A DNA stretch of 64,000 nucleotides, taken from positions 1-64,000 of the forward strand of contig JAKZHN010000004.1 in the NCBI GenBank assembly GCA_037179335.1. The letters run 5' to 3'. The notes below the pieces were generated by a model. The model did no database searches. It worked only from the letters and a program-made list of their open reading frames with translations, and had not been told where the DNA came from. Of this stretch, positions 35,595-44,652 are shown piece after piece. Source of the stretch: Cyclaneusma minus (taxonomy: Eukaryota; Ascomycota; Leotiomycetes; Marthamycetales; Marthamycetaceae). The position numbers and the translations under genes are program-made. Each line of letters starts with the position of its first letter. Positions within the stretch are counted from its first letter, which is position 1.

Positions 35595-36914
35595 ATGGAC
35601 GCCCTCAAGGCCCTTGTTGCCTCAATCCCAGACTGGCAGACCCGTCTCGACGAACTCAATGGCCAGATCGAGCAGCGCCAGATCGAGCTGGCCAAGCTGG
35701 TCGAGCCGCGGCCGCCGTCCACCCTGAAAAACAAGGGCTCCACCGAGTCCCTCAAACCGAAAGACGAGCCTACCAATTTCCATCCCCAAAATGGCGATGC
35801 CGAGGACGAACGAGCTCCATTCAACCTGCGAAATAGTGCAGCCTCTCGCCGTACAAATTCGCCCGTTGCTTCTAGAACCCCGACTGCAGGGCCTCGATCA
35901 GAAACACCCGCACCGCAAATCCAGACGCAGCACTCCTCGCCCGGCCCGCTTCAAAGGAACTCGTCTCAGCCCTCTCCTTACACGAAGATGGCAGCGGCAT
36001 CTCCGATCTTGAGAAAGCGCAAAACCGAGTCGGTTGCTTCGCATGATACGAGCATACCCAAATATCGCACCCGCAGCATGATCATAGTCTATTACGATAG
36101 TGCCGTCCAAGAAGCATTCGAAGATCTTGTCAAATCCATTTCATCCAGCCGCAATGATATCAGGCGGACTAAAGCGGCGGTACGGATGGCTGAGATCAAG
36201 CGGGTAGCAGAAATGCAAGCGGGAGATGATGACTCCGGCGAAGAGGATTCCGAGGACGAAGATGACCACACTGGACTTCCCCGTGGCCTGGCAGTATCCC
36301 GACGCCCCTTAGCCAGTCGAGAGAACGACAGCACTGAGGATTACCCGATGCCGACCCTGAAATTCGTCAGTACCAGACGCATGGGACCCTCGCGAGATCA
36401 AGTCGGCTCGAACCGGGTATCGAATTCTGCTGCGTCACATGCTCTAGCCATGCTTAGAGCCGAGCAACGAAGAAACAGCCTAGGCTTGTCGGCATTGACG
36501 GATATTTACGACAACCTAGACAAAGGGTTGGAGTGGTGTCAGAGCATGTGCGAGCATGCAGCACACCAGTTCCTGCGTGACGGCGATTGCAGCACCGAAA
36601 CTGCAGGCGTCAAGAAACGCCTGAGTGATGTGAAGGAAAAAGCACAGGCTGAGGTCAGCAGGCTGGACCTAGAAGCCAGAACCAAGCAAGCAATTGAGAA
36701 TACTACTCGGCCCTCGAGCAACGGAGGTACTACACCCAGTGGTGTCAAAAGGGGTTACAGGGAGCTAAGAAATATCCAGCTACGAAAGAGCCCGAGCCCA
36801 ATGCCCAAGAAGGAACCTGAGACGATGGAACTGGAGGCTGATGACGACTCGGGGGTTTCCGACGTGGAACCGCCGCTGGTGTGGAGGTCGGCAAGGGGCA
36901 GTAAAGTCTGTTAG
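35595..36914 (+). CDS. Conserved-looking protein of unknown function, Ser-rich with short coiled coil
   Basis: Single exon of 439 residues; not recognised. The N-terminal 40 residues (MDALKALVASIPDWQTRLDELNGQIEQRQIELAKLV) look like an amphipathic coiled coil. Then follows a Ser/Pro-rich disordered stretch with basic patches (ILRKRKTES). A structured block YRTRSMIIVYYDSAVQEAFEDLVKSI leads to a helix of Lys/Arg and Ala residues. A short acidic run (DDDSGEEDSEDEDD) and a second helical region (DIYDNLDKGLEWCQSMCEHAAHQFL) follow before a disordered tail. Base composition and a clean start argue for a real gene. The helical, acidic and basic layout could suit a nuclear adaptor, but that is a guess. 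Confidence 0.8.
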   Translation: MDALKALVASIPDWQTRLDELNGQIEQRQIELAKLVEPRPPSTLKNKGSTESLKPKDEPTNFHPQNGDAEDERAPFNLRNSAASRRTNSPVASRTPTAGPRSETPAPQIQTQHSSPGPLQRNSSQPSPYTKMAAASPILRKRKTESVASHDTSIPKYRTRSMIIVYYDSAVQEAFEDLVKSISSSRNDIRRTKAAVRMAEIKRVAEMQAGDDDSGEEDSEDEDDHTGLPRGLAVSRRPLASRENDSTEDYPMPTLKFVSTRRMGPSRDQVGSNRVSNSAASHALAMLRAEQRRNSLGLSALTDIYDNLDKGLEWCQSMCEHAAHQFLRDGDCSTETAGVKKRLSDVKEKAQAEVSRLDLEARTKQAIENTTRPSSNGGTTPSGVKRGYRELRNIQLRKSPSPMPKKEPETMELEADDDSGVSDVEPPLVWRSARGSKVC

Positions 36915-37667
36915 ATGTGTTGGAGTCAGCTTATGGTTTATTCGGGAGGCTATTAGAGGAGATGAATAGGGGCTATGCACATATGGGCCTGGCCAATGTT
37001 AGGAAGAAGGGTTTTTGAGACGGAAGTTATGATCTAGCGGTTCGAGCGTCTTTGCCGTCTTTGCCGTCTTTGAAAGCCGGAAAAAGAGAATTTTACGGGC
37101 TACATGTTAGCGAAGCATGTCTTATGGGCGTTTGGAAGCGTTTCCCTAGGTAGTTCATTCACTATATTCTTTGCGCAGGATCCCACCATTATGGATTTTA
37201 ATCGATATTTTACCCAAGTCTGAAATGGCGTTCCGGAAGCTGTTATGTAATTCCCCACTAACCAAAAAATAAATTCATGAGCCACCCCAGGGCCCAAGAA
37301 ACTTCAATTGGCCAGGTTGATATTAGGGGTATGCTAAATCGTCTCCGGATTTTTAAAACTTGCTCTAGGCTAGTCTCAATGGGGATCAGTATTCACTATT
37401 CAGCTTCTCCTCCCTTTTCAGCCTCCCAATCAATTATCAATCTCGGATTAAGACGATGACTTTTTCGCTTGAACTTCGACTTATATAGGAAGCTTCTGGT
37501 CACTCCATTTAGATTTCAGAAACCCTGTGTTCACCAGCTTCGCCAAGGGGTTGACGCCCCGCCAAGCCCCACAAAGCACAGTGAACATAAAGGACAGATA
37601 TGTGTAGCAAAGCCACAAAAACAAAATGATCAGGAACGCACCTGGACGAACAAAAATGCAGAAAAGA

Positions 37668-37739
37668 AGCTCCCCACCCGGGTCGAACGAGTGACCTTAG
37701 GATCTGCAATCCCACGCTCTACCACTGAGCTAGAGGAGC
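37668..37739 (-). tRNA. tRNA-Cys (GCA)
   Basis: Minus-strand cloverleaf without intron. Acceptor GCTCCTC pairs with GGGGAGC. D stem GCTC/GAGC. Anticodon stem TGGGA/TCCTA encloses loop TTGCAGA, giving anticodon GCA. T stem ACTCG/CGGGT encloses TTCGACC. The discriminator base is T, the usual identity base of tRNA-Cys. CCA is not encoded, as expected in eukaryotes. Confidence 0.92.
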
Positions 37740-37966
37740 CTGCTGAATTTTGTTAGATATTGTGAAATTCAGCACACAAGAATGCAAAACGGCGAAAATT
37801 CGAACAAACGCACGACTGTAAGATCCGTTTTTGATAATTACTAGATTCCTCTAAAGTGTAATTCCCGGCCCGGGTCTTTGCTTGCAAAATTCCGTAACTC
37901 TTAATCAAGCCTACGTAAAACAGAATGAATTCTTTTAAGTGCCAATCAAAGTACTGATAGGTACGA

Positions 37967-38006
37967 GCTTCGCTCGCCAGCGGGCAAGCCGCTGGCAGCG
38001 CGAAGC
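37967..38006. repeat. GC-rich hairpin in AT-rich surroundings
   Basis: GCTTCGC (37967-37973) pairs with GCGAAGC (38000-38006) and CCAGCGG (37977-37983) pairs with CCGCTGG (37989-37995), with a five-base loop GCAAG and small internal loop. It stands out from the AT-rich sequence around it and could be part of a small transposable element or a repeat remnant. Not a recognised RNA. Confidence 0.6.
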
Positions 38007-38133
38007 GGCAGGTAAAGCTGGATCCTTGGTTTTTAAATAATTTCTAGCTTAGCATTGCAGCTTTTCTAGTTCTTTATTAAAAAAAAAGTAAAAATCTATT
38101 TTTAATTTAATTCTTTTATATATCGGGGGGCCA

Positions 38134-38231
<98 letters not shown>

Positions 38232-38653
38232 NNNNNNNNNNNNNNNNNNNNNNNNNNNNNNNNNNNNNNNNNNNNNNNNNNNNNNNNNNNNNNNNNNNNN
38301 NNNNNNNNNNNNNNNNNNNNNNNNNNNNNNNNNNNNNNNNNNNNNNNNNNNNNNNNNNNNNNNNNNNNNNNNNNNNNNNNNNNNNNNNNNNNNNNNNNNN
38401 NNNNNNNNNNNNNNNNNNNNNNNNNNNNNNNNNNNNNNNNNNNNNNNNNNNNNNNNNNNNNNNNNNNNNNNNNNNNNNNNNNNNNNNNNNNNNNNNNNNN
38501 NNNNNNNNNNNNNNNNNNNNNNNNNNNNNNNNNNNNNNNNNNNNNNNNNNNNNNNNNNNNNNNNNNNNNNNNNNNNNNNNNNNNNNNNNNNNNNNNNNNN
38601 NNNNNNNNNNNNNCATAAAAACTATTTATTTTTTTTATTCTTTTTTTTTTGGG

Positions 38654-38685
<32 letters not shown>
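38134..38685. other. Homopolymer G run, 382-base N gap, and C run
   Basis: A run of about 98 G (38134-38231) leads into Ns (38232-38613). After the gap come AT-rich bases, then seven G and about 28 C (38651-38685). The G run looks like a sequencing or gap-filling artefact, but a true G-rich tract in an AT-rich repeat region cannot be excluded. Nothing coding is supported from 37740 to 39367. Confidence 0.8.
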
Positions 38686-39007
38686 GCCACCCCCCGGTGG
38701 CCTCCGGCGGCTTAAGCTAGGCAGCCAATTAGATTTGCACGTTTTTTCCTCGGTTTCGCATGGATTCTCAGCCAATAAATTCGCTCGCACGGACGAAAAT
38801 CGCCGACTTTGACCCCCTCTGCGCGCGCTCAATATTGCGAATTATAAAAACCTAATTACATAATTGAAAAGGCCTGGATCGAAATAGATAGGTGACGCTG
38901 CGCTGGCAAGTTACTGGGCGTTGGGTGGTGATTAAAAAGGGTGTCTGTCGTCTTCGAATTCGGGACTTGATTCGTACTTTATAGTTTGTACCTTGTTCCT
39001 ACAAGGT

Positions 39008-39102
39008 GACTTGTTTTTGATAGCTCGACTTGTTTTCGACAGATTGACTTGTCCTCGACAACCTAATTTGATATCGAAAAGTTGACTTGTTTTCGGTAAC
39101 TT
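39008..39102 (+). repeat. Five-unit 19-base tandem repeat
   Basis: Five head-to-tail 19-base units starting at 39008, the clearest being GACTTGTTTTCGACAGATT (39027-39045); the fourth unit is the most diverged. The period equals that of the array in the OPT intron, but the sequence differs. Located in non-coding DNA downstream of the WD40 gene. Confidence 0.75.
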
Positions 39103-39367
39103 TGGTTCACGCCCAGTAACTGACTCCGTTGCCAATGATTCAGAATTCGGGATTCGGACGGGGCTAACTCTTTGAACACAGAAACAGTGTGTTCATTCAA
39201 TGTCTAGAGTCTTACCACGACTTGTAATGTGAGTTACCTAGGGCCTACAACCGCTTTACTGTCACAGCTGTTGTCAAGCCGCATACGAACCTTTTTCCAC
39301 GTCACGGTAATGTATCTTGAAATTGACTTTGAATCACCTGCCCACCTACCAGAAATGTCCCAGGGTA

Positions 39368-40831
39368 TCATAATTTCCATATTCTGATGCTATTATCCAG
39401 ACTCCGAGGTGATTCTCTGACGCTAGTCGAAGAGTCAGACGATGAGTCGCTATCGTCTTCCGACGAATCACTGTCCTCTTCAGATGAATCACTCGCATCC
39501 GCAAACAGACCCGGCACAGCTCTTTGCCCGGAACAAGTGGCGACGACCGTCCTTGTCGGGTGCACAGCAACGCTCGAGACCGGGTCTTCATGAGCCTTCC
39601 ATTCCCAATCAGGCGCTCTCTTGCCCTCCCACGTCCCTACACCTCTCCAAACCCTAGCCACGCCATCTGTGCCACCCGCCCAAATCTCAGCTCCGTTATC
39701 TGCGGCGTTGCCACTATCGAGAGCCGTTGGATTTCGCATCTCTTCGCCTTCCCTATTTGTAGGCATAATGCGCTGCCCACCAGGAACAACATCCACAGCT
39801 AACCTCTGATTCGTCATCGCTTCCCTTCCTTCCGCCCAGCCCACCAGCTCCCTCGTATACCTAACGTCGTAAATCAAGCATCCCCTACTTTTCCTCTCCA
39901 CCACAACCAAATACCTTCCACACGGACTCCAGCGCACCTGACTGACTCCAGCGCCTCCAATCTTCGCGATTTCATCTGCTGCTGAAGCAATACTCCAAGT
40001 AGCCACCGTCCCGCCCATACCCCCCGCATCGTAAAGACCCACTGAGCGTGTCCACGTACCTGCTGCCAAGATGCCGTCTTCTGTGAGTTCAGTGGCAGAC
40101 GAGGAGGGCTGGATGCTGAGGGCAGAGATTATGCCTTTCATGCCCACCCCGCCGCCTTTTAGTTTGCAGCGTTTGGACGGAATGGTAGGGAAACGTATGA
40201 CTGGACCTTCGCCGGGGCGCGAGGCGTCGAACATGCTAATCAGACTGTCCGTGCCAGCGAGAAAAGAGGTGCCGGAGGAGCACCAAGTCAGAGACGAGGG
40301 CGTGAGGAAGGCTTCGGTGGTGATGCTGATTAGAGGGTAGGTGGCTGTTATTGGGTTTGCGGGGGCTGAGGAGTGTGCTGTGGAGTAGGTTTGGTAGGTG
40401 GGATCGGAGGGCGAGGGAATCAGAATGTTGGAGAGGCGGATTGGGTGGTCGCGGGGACAGGAAAGGAGAAGGGTGGTGGAGGGATCTTGGAGGTTGAAAT
40501 AGGGATAAGGGGCGAGGGATGAGATTGGCTCAGCACCGGGAAGGGTGGTGTACCGGGCCAGCTGGAGAGGAGATTCCAAGGGCGACAGCAGATTTGGGGG
40601 GACGACGAAGGCGCGTAGAGTGTAGTCGGCCGATGAGGATATCAGGGTCGTTCCATCTGGTGTCCTGTAGAGAATTTAGCTCTCTGGCGCCCGCTTTGAA
40701 AGGCGTCGCTATACTGACCATTGCAGACTTTTGAAGTAATGTGGCTCGTCTGGTAGTACGTTGATGTGTTTCCGCGCTTCGTTGGAAGTTCTCGTGCTGG
40801 CGATCAATTCCAAGCCCCCCTGCGCCTCCAT
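39368..40831 (-). CDS. WD40-repeat protein of the TCAB1/WRAP53-Swt21 type
   Basis: Beta-propeller protein; relatives guide small Cajal-body RNAs and telomerase RNA in animals or act in splicing in yeast. Two exons on the minus strand: 40831-40719 and 40664-39368, 1410 bases, 469 residues. The first exon codes MEAQGGLELIASTRTSNEARKHI and joins at W|TPDGTTLISSSADYTLRAF. Family-like blocks follow: SCPRDHPIRL, LTWCSSGTSFLAGTDSLISMFDASRPGEGP, KGIISALSIQPSS and TWTRSVGLYDAGG. A Ser/Asp-rich stretch (SDSSEEDSDSSEDDSD) precedes the last strand SIRIWKL. The minus-strand start and the PQ-loop gene start share 314 bases of divergent promoter. Family assignment rests on remembered motif order. Confidence 0.78.
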
Positions 40832-41145
40832 TGCGCTCACCGTGTGCACAGTGTATTTTGCGGCGGGTTTAGGTGCGGGATTGTCGATGTTGAACTATTC
40901 TGCCTATTGCTACCGCCTCCCCGCTCCTCGGCTCTGCCTGCCGCCCCGCGAGGAACAGGCTTGGCGGGCTGCAGGGATCAGTGGTGGACCGGAGCTCAGT
41001 GTCATGCGGAACCAAGTGTCATGCGGAACCAGATGCAGCTTTGAGCATCTCCGGCACAATCCCATCTACGCCTGCATGCGCCAACTCAGTCGCGCCAACT
41101 CGGTCCCGCAAACCATCACAGCCCTCCACATTTCTACCGTCCATC

Positions 41146-42374
41146 ATGATGGATCTCGACCTGCTGGCTCTGCGCCCGGCCAGATGCGAGAAGCTGCAGG
41201 CTGTGAGCTACGTGAACCTGGCCCTGTCGCTGTATGTCCATCTCCGTCTCTGTCGACCGTCTTTGGCTGATAACTGTCGCGACGGATAGCTTCATCCTCG
41301 TTGGAATTCTCGTATCCTATCTCCCACAACACTACCGCATCATAGCTCGGCGCACCTCCGAGGGCATCTCGCCTTACTTCATCCTTCTGGGAACGACGTC
41401 GGGAACATCTGCCTTTGCCAATATCCTGCTTTTGCCGGCGAGCAGGGCCGATGTGGCTTGTTGCAAGACCGTCAGCTCTTTCGAGTGCTTTGCCGGCTTG
41501 CTGGGCATCGCGCAAGTAGGAGTCCAGTGGGCATGCTTCACTGTAATGTATGGCTCCTGGAAAGACACCGTTCCGTGACTGCTTTCAAGCCATCAACCCA
41601 CCCTAACATACAATTCTTCCTCGCAGACTCGTGCTCTTCCTCATCTTCTTTCCCCGGGATCCCAGCGACCTCGCTCGACCCTCCCACGCCAATGCGCCCA
41701 AGGCAAACCAGCCGACCTTCCGCACCGCTGTATTTGTCGGGATTCTCTGCCTTCTACATGGCTTCATCGTCATCGTAACCTCCGCCACACTCTTCGTCGC
41801 GCGCCCCTCCTCTCTCGGCCTCTGGGCCAATATACTCGGCATCACGTCTGCCGTTCTCGCTGCCATCCAATACCTGCCGCAAATCTACACGACCTATACG
41901 CTCCGACATGTGGGGAGTTTGAGCATTCCCATGATGTTGATTCAAACTCCGGGTAGCTTTCTATGGGCCGGAAGCCTGGCAGCAAGACTGGGAAGCGAGG
42001 GGTGGAGTACCTGGGGCACGTATCTGGTCAGCGGAATGCTACAAGGGTGTCTCTTGGTCATGGGAGTCATCTTTGAAATCAGGGCGAGAAAGGCGAGAGG
42101 TGATGGCGAAGAGGTCAGTAGTCAATTTTCCAGACACCGCAGAAATTGGCTAGCCAGAATGCTGGAAATGCTAACAAGGACTGGGCAGACGGCAAGGAAT
42201 CGTATCAACACCCCAACAGGCGAGTCTCGCCTTCTGCATCCGGCGCAACATGTCGAGACAGACGATGAGGGCGGTCCAGTAGTGGAGAATGGATTCAAGC
42301 GCCACAGGGGCAGCAATGCTGAGCGCACGCCGCTGCTGCATAAGAGTAGTTCGAGGAAGAAATCAGGACCTTGA
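41146..42374 (+). CDS. PQ-loop repeat membrane protein (vacuolar or lysosomal transporter type)
   Basis: Seven-helix membrane protein of the PQ-loop family, which includes exporters of cystine and basic amino acids from lysosome or vacuole. Three exons: 41146-41231, 41290-41547, 41627-42374; 1092 bases, 363 residues. The two PQ motifs are YLPQHY (residues 39-44) and YLPQIY (about 197-202). The region between has hydrophobic helices (FFPRDPSD breaks two halves). The C-terminal 100 residues are hydrophilic and basic, ending in LLHKSSSRKKSGP. Start is MM at 41146; either Met may be used. Substrate cannot be told from sequence. Confidence 0.85.
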
Positions 42375-42700
42375 GGAGGCGAATTCCATGTTTTCGGCGT
42401 TCCATCGGTGTCTTACATATGAATTTGCAAACGAAAAAGCAGTCAAGACTCCTGACAATGACTAGGCGTGCAAATAACAGCTGAATATGTCCCTCATAAC
42501 CCGGTGGGCAGTGTTCTGACTTGGCTCGTGACATGCACGGCATCAAGCCTACTTATACAGTCGCAAAAGGCGGCACATCGAATTCGTCTATCTGATCTGC
42601 CTAGCGTTCATAGACCAGGCATCGCCCAAGTCTGATCTTCAAGAAAATGATGTTCCCTTTATCCATCCTGTACCGTCCGCACGTTCTGGAAGCCACCAAT

Positions 42701-43253
42701 CTAAGCCTTGACGACCTGCTCGATACCGGCCAGAAGTCCCTTGGGGTTCGCGCCAACGACGTCGTGCACCTTCTCGCCGTCCTTGAAGATGTAGAAGGTA
42801 GGCATGGCGCGCACGGCCAGCTCCTGGGCCACGTCGGGCACCTCGTCGACATCGAGCTTGGCGAAGAAGACGTCAGGGAACTCGTCGGAGTACCTGAGCG
42901 CGGCAGTTAGCAATTGGCCCTGGGATGACATGACTCGCCGGCGAATCGAGCTTACTTGACGACGGTAGGGGCGATGACTTTGCAAGGACCGCACCAGGTG
43001 GCGAAGCAGTCGAGGACGACGATCTTGTGCTCCTTCAGGGCGGCGTCAAAGGCGGCTTTGCTGCGGCAGTGTTAGGCTCAGTGCGACAATGCGGCAGGGC
43101 GGGCACGTACTTCTCAAGGTTGTGGACACCCATGTTTGCGGCGGTTGATTTGAAGCCTCGTGCGAAAGCGGATGGTAGCTGGAGAGGTTGTTGGGCGAAA
43201 GTTCTGTAGCGGGTGGCAGTGAGCAGAGAGCGCTTGAGTGCTTGGGCAGACAT
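42701..43253 (-). CDS. Thioredoxin, probably mitochondrial
   Basis: Protein-disulfide reductase with active site WCGPC (Cys71, Cys74). Three exons on the minus strand: 43253-43111, 43060-42956, 42893-42701; 441 bases, 146 residues. The N-terminal 42 residues (MSAQALKRSLLTATRYRTFAQQ...) are basic and Ser/Ala-rich with no acidic residue, a typical mitochondrial presequence. An internal Met (MGVHNLE) at the thioredoxin-domain boundary could start a cytosolic form of usual length. The rest has the family's VFFAKLDVDEVPDVAQELAVRAMPTFYIFKDGE block. A single gene might serve both compartments; inferred only. Confidence 0.9.
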
Positions 43254-44652
43254 CAATGAAACTCGGGGCGAGGCTGCGGCGGCGGATATATAAGGGAGAG
43301 CGTGGCTCGAGAAAGATGGATGCGGCTAAGAGGCTAAGAGAGCAGAGAGGATTGATTGGTAATTTCTGCCCGACAGCTCAGAGCTGGACCCTTCTTTTCG
43401 CCGTCGAAGCTGTGGCTGCCTAAGGCCGCCCACCCCCGGAACCCCCACCCAGCCAAAGGATGAGCGCATCGATGGAGGCAGCAACGACACATCTGATCCA
43501 TTGGAGAGGCAGGCTCGAACCATGAGCTTACATGGACTTCCACGCAGAGTTTCAGCCGGCAGTTGCATTGACCTTGCCAATGCCATCGCCTGCCACAGTT
43601 GAAACATTGAGCCAGACGTGGCGCCTGCCGCAAAGGCCTGTGCTGCGCACATACGCAATAATGGCGGGGCACCGACAACGACTCATTTGGCGGAGAGCTC
43701 ACGTACCTGGATGCGTCTGCACGTATGTCCTTATGTTGCGAGGGACAGTATTCTAAGCCGGACGTGCGAGCGAGTCTGCTGCAGTGTTGATGAGGAAGCC
43801 GGTGTTTGGTGCTGCGGATGCTGCCAAATAATGATGCTGTCAGGTGGAGTCTCTCATTTCGAATTCGAATCGCGATGACGCAAGCGGGGTGATTTCCAAT
43901 CTCTGGTCACGTGAACACACAAAGGAGTACACCCGAATCAATCACATTGCATCATCGCACACGTCCATGTTCCTTGCAGATGTACAGTGTACATGTATTA
44001 ACTTCGTGTGCCTCAAAATACGCGCGCCCAGCAGATAAGGGCCCCAGCTTGTACAGCCGCCCTCAGCCAGACATCGCCTCATATCAAATACAATGTATGC
44101 CCGCCGGCATCCTGAATGAATCCGGCGCGCTCAAATTCCATGTCCGGAGCAAAGGGAATGAGCGACTCCGTTGCCCCGTACAGAACCAGGCCCAGGCAGC
44201 CCCTGCCGACATCCTCCGATTTTCCGGGTCCGAAACAGCAAAAATAAACAACATCGCCAATCTATGTACCAGGGGGAATCATGTGCGCGAAAACAACCAT
44301 GGGCAAATAAAGGAAATTACAAGTAACCGTATGCTAATCCGACAATGCTGGACAGACATGGCGCGCGGCAGGTCGACGACGAGCTCGGGCGAAGGAGTAT
44401 CGAGAGCAGGGCCGCAGGAGCAGGTGAGTGAAGACAAAAGACAAGAGGGGCAAGGAAATTCGTAATGAGCGTATGTTGACGAAACTCCGGGGAGACGTCG
44501 TGGTGAGAAAGCCAAGGAAATGCTTAGCATAAGCGTGGGCGTCGTGCTCGACAGTATCTCTGACTATACTCGGACAAATTAAAGGGTGCCAAATGAGTGT
44601 GGTGTCTTCATCATCTTTCAAGATAGGCGAACAGCTCTCGTACCATCTTCCC
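43254..44652. other. Intergenic, no convincing gene
   Basis: Thioredoxin promoter side and the 3' side of the next gene. Small frames exist on both strands without motifs. No RNA gene or tandem repeat recognised. Confidence 0.5.

Noticed and set aside
37049..37072. Three copies of TCTTTGCCG-like sequence
   Set aside because: Short simple repeat, too brief to carry meaning.
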